NCBI GenBank assembly: GCA_016722285.1
Contig: JADKGI010000030.1
Coordinates: 1 to 64,000, forward strand
DNA length: 64,000 nucleotides
Direction: 5' to 3'
Source: Saprospiraceae bacterium
GTDB taxonomy: Bacteria; Bacteroidota; Bacteroidia; Chitinophagales; Saprospiraceae
Positions 1 to 10,758 of the stretch are shown here, one piece after another (position 1 is the stretch's first letter; the number at the start of each line of letters is the position of its first letter). Position numbers and translations under genes: made by a program. The notes below the pieces were generated by a model. That model was given only the letters and a program-made list of their open reading frames with translations. It did no database searches and was not told the origin of the DNA.

Positions 1-231
1 AAACCAGGAGGAAGATTTGTGGTGATTACTTTCCATAGTATAGAAGATAGGGTTGTTAAAAATTACTTTAAGACCGGTAACTTTGAAGGAGTAGTTAAAA
101 AAGATAATTTCGGTAATATATCCAGACTCTTTACTCTGATAAATAAGAATGTGATTCTTGCCGGACAAAACGAGCAAAAGAACAATATCAGATCCAGAAG
201 TGCCAAATTACGAGTAGCTGAAAAGATATGA
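1..231 (+). CDS. rsmH: 16S rRNA (cytosine(1402)-N(4))-methyltransferase RsmH, 3' end
   Basis: This is the C-terminal end of RsmH (MraW), the SAM-dependent enzyme that methylates N4 of C1402 in 16S rRNA. The frame is open from base 1 and reads KPGGRFVVITFHSIEDR, the conserved late RsmH motif. It ends with the equally typical RSRSAKLRVAEKI just before the TGA stop. The catalytic N-terminal part lies outside the window. Its position directly upstream of an ftsL-like gene and ftsI is the standard start of a dcw cluster, which supports the call. The family match is direct from the residues; there is no ambiguity apart from the truncation by the window edge. Confidence 0.95.
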   Translation, partial: KPGGRFVVITFHSIEDRVVKNYFKTGNFEGVVKKDNFGNISRLFTLINKNVILAGQNEQKNNIRSRSAKLRVAEKI

Positions 232-313
232 AATGTATTGAAATAAAAAATATGATCAGTAAGATCAAAATTGAAATTTATAATTAGAAAATTATTTATA
301 ATTCGCAAATGAC

Positions 314-637
314 ATGACTAGTTTCCAGGATAAGAAAGCTACACTTTTTAGACTGAAATGGGTCGAGTGGATTTTTGTCAATTTGCCGTTTGTATGCTAT
401 CTGGCATTGTTAGGTGTTATTTATATCTCCAATGCCCATGCTTCTGAAAAAGCAGTAAGGAAAATTGAAGCACTGAAGCAGGAAGTGAAGGACACAAAGT
501 GGAGAGCAATGAATCTCCGGCAGGAAGTAATGCACGGTAGCATACAATCGCAGATTGAGAGTAAAGTAAAAGGTAGTGGATTATTGCCTTCTACAACGCC
601 ACCATATAAAATTGTGGCTGAAAAAACAGTAAAATGA
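314..637 (+). CDS. ftsL: FtsL-like cell division protein
   Basis: A small bitopic membrane protein of 107 residues. A cytoplasmic N-terminus of about 20 residues is followed by one membrane segment (roughly residues 22-41, FVNLPFVCYLALLGVIYIS) and a periplasmic stretch rich in charged residues that looks like a short coiled coil (about 45-80). That architecture, the length and the position between rsmH and ftsI match FtsL, which recruits and activates the FtsWI septal synthase together with FtsB. Sequence conservation in this family is low, so the name rests mainly on synteny and topology. The gene is 82 bp downstream of rsmH and 16 bp upstream of ftsI, consistent with one operon. Confidence 0.75.
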   Translation: MTSFQDKKATLFRLKWVEWIFVNLPFVCYLALLGVIYISNAHASEKAVRKIEALKQEVKDTKWRAMNLRQEVMHGSIQSQIESKVKGSGLLPSTTPPYKIVAEKTVK

Positions 638-653
638 CAATGTAATAAGTCTC

Positions 654-2758
654 ATGGACAGGAAGAAGGAGTTGCTTTGGCGGGCGTATTTAGTGATGTT
701 TTTCTTTGTGGTAGCCACAGCTGTGATCCTGTTCAAAATATTTAATATAAGCTTTATCGAAAGAGAAAAGTGGAGACAGAAGGGAGAAGCAAATGTAAAA
801 TGGCGTACAGTAGATGCCGATAGAGGCAATATATATGCTGAAGAAAGCAATTTGCTATCTACTTCACTACAGTTCTTTGAGGTTAGGATGGATATGAGTG
901 TTATCAGGAAAAATGATTTTGATGAGGGGATTGATTCTCTTTCAATTTTTCTGAGCAAGTTCGATCCGGAGTTCATCAGGCGTAAATCAGCATCTGAGTG
1001 GAAGAATGAACTCAAAACAGCTCGTAAGAAAAGCAATAAGTATTTTTTTATAGCGAAAGGATTGGATATTGATGCCTATAATAAATTTAGAAAAGCCCCC
1101 ATATTAGGTTTAGGGAAGTTCAGAGGAGGAATGGTTACTGCCAGATACGGTAAGCGTGTCAAGCCATACCAGGAAATGGCATCAAGAACAATTGGTGTTG
1201 ACCGGGATAATGCTGATAGAGTAGGTCTTGAAGGGTATTTTGATAGATTTCTTAAAGGCGTTACTGATCAGCGACTCATGAAGAGACTATCGCAAAACGA
1301 AGATATCTGGGTGCCTGTGTATGATCCTTCTGAAAATGAAATCAAACGCGGCGATGATATTTATACCACTATAAATGTGGATATGCAGGATGCATTACAT
1401 AATGAATTGCTGAAGGGATTGCAGAAAAATAATGCTGAAAGTGGGGTTGGTATCCTTATGGAAGTAGGAACCGGAGCTATAAAGGCGATTACAAACCTCA
1501 CCCGCACAGCAGACAGCAACTACTACGAAATGTACAATCAAGCTGCTGGAAGATTAAGTGAACCTGGATCTACTATGAAACTGGCAACAGTGCTGGCTGC
1601 AATGGAAGATGGGTTTACTAATTTAGACAGTATTTTTGATGTAAACTATGGGGTCAAGAATTTTTCTGACAGGACGATGTATGATTCCGAGAGACACGGA
1701 AAGAAATTTATGACAATGGCAGAAACATTTGAATTATCATCAAATGTAGGAGTCGCTACGATAGCAAATGAACTGTATAACAGCAGGGATGGGAGGAAAC
1801 AATGGGTAAAGCGTCTGAAACAATTTGGCCTTAACGAACCCACAGGCATTGATATATCGGGTGAAGCTATACCCGAAATTAAGGATCCCGTTAAGGATAA
1901 AGATAAATGGTATGGTACGACAATTCCATGGATGGCTCATGGTTATGAATTGATGCTTACACCATTACAGATATTGAATTTTTATAATACTGTGGCAAAT
2001 GACGGTAAAATGATGAAACCATATCTCGTTAGCGAGATTAAGAAAGGAGATGAATTACTAAAAGATTTGATCCGGTTATTTAAGAGAAAGAATTGCCAGG
2101 GCTGAAAATATTGAAAGAGCAAAAAGTTGATGGAGGTGTCATAACTAAGGGCACAGGTAAATCAATAAGATCTGAGAATGTCTCCTTGGCGGGAAAAACG
2201 GGAACGGCAAAGACCAATTATGCAAATAAAAACGAATATGCCAGATACAACGCCAGTTTTTGTGGTTACTTTCCAGCGGAAAACCCGATGTATTCATTGA
2301 TCATTGTAGTTTATGAACCAAAAGCAGGCGCTTATTATGGAGGAGCCGTGGCAGGACCAATATTTAAGAGTGTAGCAGAAAAGGTGTATGCATTAAAAAC
2401 CAGTCAGGTAAGATTTTTGGCTGACACCATTTTGGTGAAATCTGATTTTCCGGCTCACAGCCAAGGTTATAGTGATGATTTCAACAATATTTTTGACTAT
2501 TTGGAAATGAAATATTCCGGCAAATCAAAAGATTGGGTGGATGTCAGGAGCGATAATTCAGTTATGAAGTATTCTGAAGTAAAATTTCAAAAGTCATTGG
2601 TTCCTGATGTAACAGGTATGGGAGCAAGAGATGCTTTTTATTTACTTGAGAATGCAGGTTTGAGAGTCAGGATGGAGGGTGCCGGAAAAGTGAAGAGGCA
2701 ATCCATTGCACCGGGTGCACGTGTCAATGGGCAGAGCATATTGATATATTTAAATTAA
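654..2758 (+). CDS. ftsI: Penicillin-binding protein FtsI with PASTA domain (frame broken)
   Basis: Septal peptidoglycan transpeptidase (class B PBP). An N-terminal membrane anchor (about residues 11-30) precedes the dimerisation domain. The transpeptidase domain shows the active-site SxxK as STMK (EPGSTMKLA), the SxN motif in ELSSNVG, and the KTG motif in LAGKTGTAKTN. A PASTA domain follows (VPDVTGMGARDAFYLLENAG), as in many Bacteroidota FtsI proteins. The reading frame is lost between about 2060 and 2135. Restoring four single bases (an A, a T, an A and a G in short runs) gives continuous protein through DPVI, AENIERAKKLMEGVITKGTG, for a total of about 702 residues, the normal length. In an essential gene this is best read as sequence error. 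It sits between ftsL and murE. Confidence 0.93.
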
Positions 2759-2776
2759 TAAATAAATAATAACACT

Positions 2777-4234
2777 TTGAAAGCAAAGCAGTTATATGAG
2801 ATTATACCGGAGATTGGTGAATTGGAGATTAGTGGGACAACGCAACTGAATATAGCAGGTATCAGCATTGACTCAAGAGAGGTAGGATCAGGCTATGTTT
2901 ATGCTGCATTGAGAGGAAATATTGTAGATGGCCACAGATTTATTGATCAAGCAATATTGAGTGGGGCGGTGTGCGTAGTGTGCGAAGAAGTGGCTGAAAA
3001 GAAAAAGGATGTTACCTATATAATTTCCAAAGACGTAAGACAAGTGATCGGGCAAATGGCTGATTTATTTTACAAAAAGCCATCCGAAAATTTGCATCTG
3101 ATCGGAGTCACCGGTACAAATGGTAAAACAACAGTGAGTACGTTATTATTTCAATTGTTTTCTGCATTTGGTTATAAATGCGGACTTATTTCAACGGTTG
3201 AAAACAGAATTGGAGATGAATTTCTTCCTTCTACCCAAACAACTCCTGATGTTATTAACCTTCATCGCCTGATAGCAAAAATGAGAGACGAACAATGTGA
3301 ATATGTTTTCATGGAAGTCAGTTCGCATTCACTTGAGCAGCAAAGAATTGCAGGATTGAAGTTTAAAGCTGGTTTGTTTACAAATATTACTCATGACCAT
3401 CTTGATTATCACAAGACCATGAAAAATTATATAAAGTCGAAGAAAAAGTTTTTCGACATGTTGCCCAAAAGTGCTTTTGCCCTTACCAATGGAGATGATA
3501 AAAACGGATTGGTAATGCTACAGAATACAAAAGCCCGGAAGCTAACTTATGCATTGAAATCAATGGCTGATTATAAAGGGAGAATTATTGAGAGCTCTGT
3601 TCACGGACTGAATATAAAGATTAATAACAGAGAGGCATTTTTTAGATTGATAGGTGAGTTCAATGCTTATAATCTGGTTTTAGTGTACGGAACTGCTATT
3701 GAATTGGGTATGGAAAGTGATGATGTGCTTGCTATATTGAGTGGGTTAAGGGGTGCCGCCGGAAGGTTTGAACAGATTATTGAAACTGGGGACGGAAGAT
3801 GTGGAATTGTAGATTATGCTCATACTCCAGATGCCTTAGAAAATGTACTTGAGACAATAATGAGAGTGAAAACTTCTGAAAGTGCTATTATCACAGTTAT
3901 AGGATGTGGAGGTGACAGAGATGTGACAAAAAGACCAATAATGGCTAAAGTAGCGGCGGGATTATCTGATAAAGTGATATTGACAAGTGACAATCCCAGG
4001 TCTGAGGATCCCGAAAGGATAATTGATGAGATGGAGGCAGGGCTTAGTGAAGAACAAAAGAAAAAAGTATTGCGTGTCACCAACAGATTACAAGCCATAA
4101 AAACGGCTGTTATGATGTCGCATGGCAAAGATATAATACTCGTAGCCGGAAAAGGCCACGAAAACTATCAGGAAATTAAAGGAGAAAAGTTTCCTTTTGA
4201 CGATAAAAAGATATTGAAAGAATTGTTAGGTTGA
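2777..4234 (+). CDS. murE: UDP-N-acetylmuramoyl-tripeptide synthetase MurE
   Basis: Cytoplasmic Mur ligase that adds the third residue (meso-diaminopimelate in most Bacteroidota) to UDP-MurNAc-L-Ala-D-Glu. It has 485 residues, a normal MurE length. The N-terminal uridine-binding domain carries ISIDSREV, the ATP-binding P-loop is GVTGTNGKTT (about residue 112), and the C-terminal domain contains DNPRSEDPE, the DNPR motif that distinguishes DAP-adding MurE enzymes. The chosen start is TTG at 2777, 18 bp after the ftsI stop, because it gives the expected N-terminus and no ATG fits. Unlike other genes of the cluster it is uninterrupted. A strong hairpin with a T run follows about 100 bp after the stop. 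Confidence 0.95.
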   Translation: MKAKQLYEIIPEIGELEISGTTQLNIAGISIDSREVGSGYVYAALRGNIVDGHRFIDQAILSGAVCVVCEEVAEKKKDVTYIISKDVRQVIGQMADLFYKKPSENLHLIGVTGTNGKTTVSTLLFQLFSAFGYKCGLISTVENRIGDEFLPSTQTTPDVINLHRLIAKMRDEQCEYVFMEVSSHSLEQQRIAGLKFKAGLFTNITHDHLDYHKTMKNYIKSKKKFFDMLPKSAFALTNGDDKNGLVMLQNTKARKLTYALKSMADYKGRIIESSVHGLNIKINNREAFFRLIGEFNAYNLVLVYGTAIELGMESDDVLAILSGLRGAAGRFEQIIETGDGRCGIVDYAHTPDALENVLETIMRVKTSESAIITVIGCGGDRDVTKRPIMAKVAAGLSDKVILTSDNPRSEDPERIIDEMEAGLSEEQKKKVLRVTNRLQAIKTAVMMSHGKDIILVAGKGHENYQEIKGEKFPFDDKKILKELLG

Positions 4235-4335
4235 AATTATAGTAATGGTTAAGATTATTATACAATAAGTACTCCATTACAGACAAGACTATCTTTATCT
4301 AAGATTTAGGTTCTATTATCATTCTCAGGTTGGTT

Positions 4336-4400
4336 TAACAGTTGCAGTGAGATTTTTTTTGAAAAAAGTTTCAGAGTGCTCACTGCACTGTTAATTTTTT
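4336..4400 (+). terminator. Hairpin with T run between murE and mraY
   Basis: The arm 4336-4351 (TAACAGTTGCAGTGAG) pairs with 4379-4393 (CTCACTGCACTGTTA) over 15 bp with one bulged base. The run ATTTTTT follows directly at 4394-4400. Inside the loop a T8 and an A6 run can pair further. The shape is that of an intrinsic terminator or attenuator, placed in a 252-bp gap within an otherwise tightly packed dcw cluster. Whether it terminates all or only part of the transcripts cannot be seen from sequence. Confidence 0.7.
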
Positions 4401-4486
4401 AGCCTGATAATCAAGTTTACTGCCATATGATTTCCATATAGCATTGATTAATAAGTAAAAACAAACAGTCAAATTATATAATACAA

Positions 4487-5750
4487 ATGTTGTACCACTT
4501 TTTTGAATATATTGATAAATATTACAATCTGCCAGGTGCGGGGTTGTTTCAATATATCACATTCCGTGCAGCATTTGCGATCATTCTTTCTCTTTTAATA
4601 TCATTGGTTTACGGAGGAAGGATCATAAGTTCTTTGAAAAGATTGCAGGTTGGCGAGACCGTAAGAGAGTTGGGTCTTGAAGGGCAGAAGGCAAAAGAAG
4701 GTACTCCTACTATGGGAGGCATCATTATCATAATGGCAATATTAATTCCTTGTCTTTTACTGGCCAGACTTGATAATGTATATATACTTCTGATGATTTT
4801 TACGACCATTTGGTTAGGCCTAATCGGAGGGGCAGATGATTATATAAAAGTATTTCTGAAAAACAAAGACGGACTAAGTGGTAAAACAAAAATATTCGGA
4901 CAGATCATACTTGGATTGGTCGTCGGAATAACGATGCTGGTATCTGATCATATAGTAATTCGGATGCCTCTGGATGCAGCCAAAGCGGGTGGATACAAAG
5001 TAATAAAAGAATATTCTATACCATTGCCGAAAGTCAATGATATATCGAGGATGACTGAGATGGCTTACGTTAAGACCACGATGACAAATGTGCCCTTTAT
5101 TAAACATAATAATTTTGATTATAAGATATTGACAAATTTTGTAGGTGATAATGCATCTGTGCTTTTGTCAATTGTTTTTACGCTGATTGTGATATTTATT
5201 GTGATAGCCGTATCAAATGCTGCAAATCTTACGGATGGGATTGATGGTCTCGCAGCAGGAACTTCCGCCATTGTTGGAGTCACTTTGGGGATATTTGCAT
5301 ATGTATCAGGCAATACCATCATTGCAGATTACCTAAATATCTTTACATTCCAAATTCAGCAGAATTGGTGATATTTTCGGCTTGCTTTTTAGGAGCTTGC
5401 ATTGGCTTTTATGGCATAATTCATTTCCGGCAAGAGTTTTTATGGGTGATACCGGGAGCCTGACGATAGGAGGTATTATTGCAGTTCTTGCTTTATTATT
5501 GCGTAAAGAATTACTGATTCCGATCCTTTGTGGCATTTTTGTAGCAGAAAATCTCTCTGTAGTACTACAGGTATCTTATTTTAAATATACAAAAAAGAAA
5601 TTCGGCGAAGGCCGACGAATATTTAAGATGTCACCGCTTCATCATCACTATCAAAAGATAGGCATGCATGAATCGAAGATAGTAACGAGGTTTTGGATAA
5701 TAGGTATCATTCTGGCTATTGTTTCTGTATTAACACTTAAAATCAGGTAA
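4487..5750 (+). CDS. mraY: Phospho-N-acetylmuramoyl-pentapeptide-transferase MraY (frame broken)
   Basis: Integral membrane enzyme that moves phospho-MurNAc-pentapeptide from UDP to undecaprenyl phosphate, forming lipid I. Family motifs are clear: GTPTMGG, the Asp-rich GGADDYIK, NAANLTDGIDGLAAG, and the late MSPLHHHYQKIG histidine motif. Many hydrophobic segments are visible, and the protein has the additional loop common in Bacteroidota MraY. The frame breaks twice, at about 5342-5344 (TTT where TTTT is needed) and 5407-5410 (TTTT where TTTTT is needed). Restoring both gives one protein of about 421 residues through YIPNSAELVIFSACFLGACI. Both lesions are homopolymer shortenings, so sequence error is likely. 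The stop is 2 bp before murD. Confidence 0.94.
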
Positions 5751-5752
5751 TA

Positions 5753-7081
5753 ATGAAGAGTGTAACAATCATAGGAGCAGGAGAAAGCGGAATAGGGGCG
5801 GCTATACTGGCTAAAAAGCTTGGTATGGACATATTTGTGAGCGATAACGGGGTTATTGCTGAAAATTTTAAAAAAGAGTTAACTGATTTTAATATCCCTT
5901 ATGAGGAAGGGGGACATGATTTTGAAAAGGTTTTGGTAACTGAGGTGGTAATTAAAAAGTCCCGGTGTTCGGAACATGCGCCTGTCCTTCGCATGTTAAA
6001 GACAAAGGACGGAAAGTAATTTCGAGATTGAGTTTGGTCACTTATTTTTTTCCGGACTGACCATAGCTATAACAGGCTCAAATGGGAAGACTACAGCATC
6101 GGGACTTTTATACCACATTTTGAAAACCGCAGGATTGAATGTAGCATTAGGTGGCAATTACGGCAAGAGTTATGCTGCATTCTTGCCGAACAAAACCCGG
6201 ATATTATGGTTCTGGAAATATCAAGTTTTCAGCTAGATGATATTGAAACTTTCAGGCCTTACATTTCTGTCCTGCTTAATATCACACCGGATCATCTTGA
6301 CAGATACGAATACAAAATGGCAAATTATGTACATTCAAAATTTCAGATTGCCATGAACCAAAAGTCATCAGATTACTTCATATTCAATGGTGATGACCCG
6401 GAGATTAAAGCAAAATTAGCTGAATTTAGCGGCTCGCCTCAGAAAATAAGTATTACATCAGATAAATATATACACGGCATTGCTACCCAGGATGGTGCAG
6501 GTCATTTTGACATAAGTATTAAAGGCAGACATAATCTTTTCAATGCATGTATTGTGGAAGCATGCAGGATTTTGGGACTTAAGGAGTCTCAGATAGCAGA
6601 GGGGCTGGCTTCCTTTAAAAATCTTCCGCACAGGCTTGAGAGTCTGGGAGAGATAGATGGCATCGAATTCATTAATGACAGCAAAGCGACTAACGTTGAT
6701 TCAGTATTTTATGGACTTGATGCTATGACAAAACCTGTTATCTGGATAGCCGGGGGTACTGATAAAGGAAATGATTACAGTATGTTATTTCCGGTAGTAA
6801 AAAGTAAAGTGAAGGCCCTGATTTGTCTCGGACTGAACAATGAAAAGTTAAAAAATTCATTTGGACCTCACATTCCAAACATTTTAGAGACGACTAAGGT
6901 ATCAGAAGCGGTGGAGATAGGACTGAAGTTAGCGGTGCCAGGCGATGTAGTCCTACTGTCACCTGCGTGTGCCAGTTTTGATCTTTTTAAAAATTATATT
7001 GATAGAGGAGAACAATTTAAAGATAGTGTACAATTGCATAGATTAAATATAAATACTTTTAGAGAAAACAGTCATAATTAA
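5753..7081 (+). CDS. murD: UDP-N-acetylmuramoylalanine--D-glutamate ligase MurD (frame broken)
   Basis: Cytoplasmic Mur ligase that adds D-Glu to UDP-MurNAc-L-Ala. The N-terminal nucleotide fold begins VTIIGAGESGIGAAILAKK. The ATP P-loop ITGSNGKTT lies at about 6070-6100 in a different frame from the start. The central and C-terminal domains (LEISSFQLDD, TPDHLDRY, NDSKATNVDS, GGTDKG) are intact from 6206. Between about 5950 and 6205 several one-base changes are needed: an extra A near 5957, a missing C near 5970, a missing G near 6007 and at least two others. The net shift is zero and the total is about 442 residues, normal for MurD. The breaks are probably consensus errors because the ligase is essential and its flanks are well preserved. 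Confidence 0.9.
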
Positions 7082-7098
7082 AAATTTAAAATACTGAC

Positions 7099-8268
7099 TT
7101 GAATATTACGAACACATATTATAATTTGAAGGGCGATCGGTCTGTCTGGCTTATTGTGGCTTTATTGAGTTTGTTTTCGTTGCTGATTGTCTATAGTACA
7201 TCAGGGAGTCAGGTATATAAATATAATACGACTCATGGTACGGAATATTATTTGATCAGACAACTTATGTTTATCGGTGCAGGATTACTGCTGGCCTATA
7301 CAGCCTACCGGCTTCATTATATGGTTTATGCAAAACTGGCACCCATTCTTATGGTTATCGCTATACCACTTTTAGTCTATACTGCTTTATTTGGCTCAGA
7401 GATAAATGATGCATCACGATGGATAAGGATACCTATACTTGAGCTATCATTTCAGACTTCTGATTTTGCTAAGATAGCGCTGATTATGTTTGTAGCACGG
7501 TCATTGGCTATAAGGCAAGACTATATTAAAGATTTCAAGGGGGCATTTGTTCCTGTCATAGCACCGGTTATTTTCTTTTGTGCGCTGATAGCACCATCGA
7601 ATTTGTCAACGGCGATATTACTCTTTGTGACTTGTTTTTTAATGATGTTCATAGGAAGGATTTCATTAAAGTATGTGTTCTTGCTGATGTTGCTTGGCGG
7701 ATTGGTTTTTGCTGGTTTGTTCGTTATTGGACAATATTTTCCTGAACATTTCAGAGTAGAAACATGGATGACCCGTATCAATGACTTTTTGTATTCAGAT
7801 GGCCAGTTTCAGGTACAGCAGTCAAAAATAGCAATCGCTGAAGGCGGTATGTTTGGGCTGGGACCAGGAAATAGCATTCAGAGAAACCTTCTGCCTTATG
7901 CATACGCTGATTTTATATATGCAATCATTTGTGAAGAATATGGATTTATAGGTGGGACTTTGATTTTGCTTATGTATTTGTGGCTTCTCATCAGGACTAT
8001 CAGCTTGGTTACAAGATGCCCGAAAACATTTGGGGCAATGCTGGCTATTGGTCTTGCTCTGAACATAGTGATTACTGCTTTTGCGAATATTGCAGTATCA
8101 GTACAGTTGGTACCGGCCACAGGATTGACATTACCCATGATAAGTATGGGGGGAACATCATTTTTATTCACTTGTGCTTCTTTTGGGATTATCCTCAGCG
8201 TGAGCAGATATGTTGAGCAGGCTTTTGATGAAAAGAAGCAACTGGAAAAAATTGAAGCCGATGTCTAA
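7099..8268 (+). CDS. ftsW: Peptidoglycan polymerase FtsW (SEDS family)
   Basis: Septal SEDS-family glycosyltransferase that polymerises lipid II together with FtsI. It has 389 residues with about ten hydrophobic segments. Recognisable family blocks are DASRWIRIP after the fourth segment, the loop GPGNSIQRNLLPYAYADFIYAII with the conserved acidic position nearby (CEEYGFIGG), and PATGLTLPMISMGGTS near the end. The start used is TTG at 7099, 17 bp after murD; no ATG is nearby. The stop overlaps the murG start by 8 bp, which indicates translational coupling. Confidence 0.95.
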   Translation: MNITNTYYNLKGDRSVWLIVALLSLFSLLIVYSTSGSQVYKYNTTHGTEYYLIRQLMFIGAGLLLAYTAYRLHYMVYAKLAPILMVIAIPLLVYTALFGSEINDASRWIRIPILELSFQTSDFAKIALIMFVARSLAIRQDYIKDFKGAFVPVIAPVIFFCALIAPSNLSTAILLFVTCFLMMFIGRISLKYVFLLMLLGGLVFAGLFVIGQYFPEHFRVETWMTRINDFLYSDGQFQVQQSKIAIAEGGMFGLGPGNSIQRNLLPYAYADFIYAIICEEYGFIGGTLILLMYLWLLIRTISLVTRCPKTFGAMLAIGLALNIVITAFANIAVSVQLVPATGLTLPMISMGGTSFLFTCASFGIILSVSRYVEQAFDEKKQLEKIEADV

Positions 8269-9367
8269 AGTAATAATAAGTGGCGGCGGAACAGGAGGGC
8301 ATGTTTTTCCTGCAATTGCCATAGCTGATGCTATAAAATTGCTGGAGCCTGGATGTAACATATTGTTTGTCGGTGCTTTAGGAAGAATCGAAATGGAAAA
8401 AGTTCCGGCTGCCGGATATGAAATAAAAGGACTGAATATAAGTGGATTTCAAAGGAAATTTACCTGGGGGAATTTAATATTTCCTTTTAAATTAGCAGAA
8501 AGTATGCTAAAAGCATTGATGATAGTAAGAAATTTCAGCCCTGATGTTGCAGTTGGAGTAGGGGGTTATGCTAGCGGACCAGTGCTGAAGATTGCTAATA
8601 GTTTTGGTATTCCGACAGTGCTTCAGGAGCAAAATTCTTTTGCCGGAGTGACTAATCGGTTATTAGCAGCAAAAGCAGCATTAATTTGTGTGGCATATGA
8701 TGGATTAGACCGTTTTTTTCCAAAAGCAAAGATATTATTTACAGGAAATCCGGTACGTAAAGACATATTGGACAATATAATAGGTAGAACTGAGGCAAAG
8801 GGACTTTTAGGTATGAATCAGAATAAGAGAACTGTTTTGGTTTTTGGGGGCAGTCTGGGAGCAAAGGTTTTAAATGAAGCCATTCTTTCAAATGCGGAAG
8901 CATTAATGTCCTTAAAAGATCTGAATATCATTTGGCAGGTGGGTAAGATATATTATAATGAATACAAAAATTGTTCACTAGCCAACCATCCCGATGTAAA
9001 AATTCTTCCTTTTATAGTTAACATGGATGTGGCATACAGCGCAGCAGATATTGTGGTGTGCAGAGCTGGTGCATTGACCATTTCAGAGTTGGCGGTTTTA
9101 GGCAAAGCTGCAATTTTGATCCCATCGCCTAATGTTGCAGAAGATCATCAGACCGTAAATGCCATGTCACTTGTAAAGAAAGATGCCGCCATGTTAATTA
9201 AAGATAATGAAGCAAAAGAGAAACTTGTTGGCGAGTTGGAAATATTGCTGAATGATGATAATAAAAGAAAGAGTCTTGAAGAGAATATTAAATATTTTGG
9301 AAGACCTGATGCGGCAATAAAGATTGCAGCTGAAATATTGAGGATAGGGAAAAAAGAACATTCGTGA
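8261..9367 (+). CDS. murG: UDP-N-acetylglucosamine--lipid I transferase MurG
   Basis: Peripheral membrane GT-B glycosyltransferase that adds GlcNAc to lipid I to make lipid II. The N-terminal glycine-rich loop SGGGTGGHVFPAIAIADA is diagnostic, and GVGGYASGP and the C-terminal donor-site region VVCRAGALTISELAVLGK with LIPSPNVAEDHQ follow. The start is taken at ATG 8261, which gives MSKVIISGGGTGG at the N-terminus; the open frame extends further upstream into ftsW but that extension is not needed. It overlaps ftsW by 8 bp and murC by 4 bp (GTGA), so the three are likely translated together. Confidence 0.96.
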   Translation: MSKVIISGGGTGGHVFPAIAIADAIKLLEPGCNILFVGALGRIEMEKVPAAGYEIKGLNISGFQRKFTWGNLIFPFKLAESMLKALMIVRNFSPDVAVGVGGYASGPVLKIANSFGIPTVLQEQNSFAGVTNRLLAAKAALICVAYDGLDRFFPKAKILFTGNPVRKDILDNIIGRTEAKGLLGMNQNKRTVLVFGGSLGAKVLNEAILSNAEALMSLKDLNIIWQVGKIYYNEYKNCSLANHPDVKILPFIVNMDVAYSAADIVVCRAGALTISELAVLGKAAILIPSPNVAEDHQTVNAMSLVKKDAAMLIKDNEAKEKLVGELEILLNDDNKRKSLEENIKYFGRPDAAIKIAAEILRIGKKEHS

Positions 9368-10742
9368 AATTGACCGATATAAATCATGTTTATTTCATAG
9401 GCATAGGTGGTATCGGGATGAGTGCCATAGCCAGATACTTTGTCGCGCATGGCAAGATTGTGTCTGGGTACGACAGGACTCGCACTACACTTACGGATCA
9501 ATTGGTAAAGGAGGGTATGATGATACATTATGAAGATGATGCATCTTTAATTCCGACAGATTTGGATTTAGTAATTTATACACCTGCAATACCAAAAGAG
9601 CATAATGGATTTGCAGCTCTAAAGGATTTGGCTGTACCAGTGATGAAGAGATCTGAAGCATTGGGGTTGATAAGCAATGAGATGAAGTCCATCGGAGTAG
9701 CGGGAACACATGGGAAAACCACCACTAGCTCGATGATAACCCATGTTTTGAAAGTAGGAGGAATAGATGTATCGGCATTTCTTGGAGGGATTACTGTGGA
9801 TTATAATAGTAATTTCATTATTGGAAAAAGTGATGTCGTGGTGCTGGAAGCAGATGAGTATGACAGATCATTTTTGCAACTGAAGCCTCTTATAGCCACG
9901 ATTTCATCGATGGATCCTGACCATTTGGATATTTATGGAGACAGAGATGAGATGATTGAAGGTGGATATAAAGCTTATGCCGGAAGAATCAGAGATAATG
10001 GATACCTGATAATTAAAGGAGGCTTGCTGGATGAGTTTACTTTGGATGAGTTAGCAGCACTTGTTAAACGTGGTATTCAGGTTTTTGAATATGGTTTTGA
10101 AACTTCCCAAATCAGGATTAGCAAAATAAGAGTGGAGGGAGGCAAATATTTGTTCGATTATGATGGATTGGGTAGTTGCTTTAGAAATGTAATTCTTAAT
10201 ATGCCGGGAACACACAATGTAGAAAATGCGACTGTTGCCATAAGTGTAGGATTATTAAATGGAGTGAGTGAAATAAATATAAGGAGAGCTTTATCAGAAT
10301 TCAAAGGAATTCAGAGACGGTTTGAACTAATTGCAGATAGTAAAGCTATTATTTTTATAGACGATTATGCACATCATCCCGGAGAATTGAAGGTAGCTAT
10401 AGATGCTGCCAGAACGTTGTATCCGGACAAAAGTTGACTGGCATTTTTCAACCACATCTTTACAGCAGAACCAGAGATTTTGCTGATGGATTTGCAGAAG
10501 AATTAGACAAATTGGATGTGATATTTCTGATGGACATCTATCCGGCAAGAGAAGTTCCTATCGAACGCGTGACTTCTGAAATTATTTATCAGAAAATGAA
10601 GAACCCGAATAAGAGATTGGTGTCCAAAAGCACACTCATGGAAGATCTGAAAAAAATAAAATCTGAAATAGAAGTGCTGTTGACACTGGGAGCAGGCGAT
10701 ATTGACACTTTTGTACCGAAAATAAAAGAAATGTTATTCTGA
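9364..10742 (+). CDS. murC: UDP-N-acetylmuramate--L-alanine ligase MurC (frame broken)
   Basis: First Mur ligase, adding L-Ala to UDP-MurNAc in the cytoplasm. The N-terminus reads VYFIGIGGIGMSAIARYF, the ATP loop is GVAGTHGKTTTSSMI, and DDYAHHPGE, the MurC signature, is present. The frame stops after YPDK at about 10430, where AAAAG should be AAAAAG. With one A restored it runs on through KLTGIFQPHLYSRTRDFADGF to the stop at 10740-10742. The result is about 459 residues, the family length. The start is a GTG that overlaps the murG stop. The single homopolymer loss is best explained as error. Confidence 0.94.
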
Positions 10743-10758
10743 ATAATATAAAGTAAAG

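Noticed and set aside
5340..5412. Programmed frameshifting in mraY and other cell-wall genes
   Set aside because: Breaks are at different kinds of runs, go mostly one way, occur in many unrelated genes, and in the giant gene can be compared with intact sibling copies. Sequence error is simpler.
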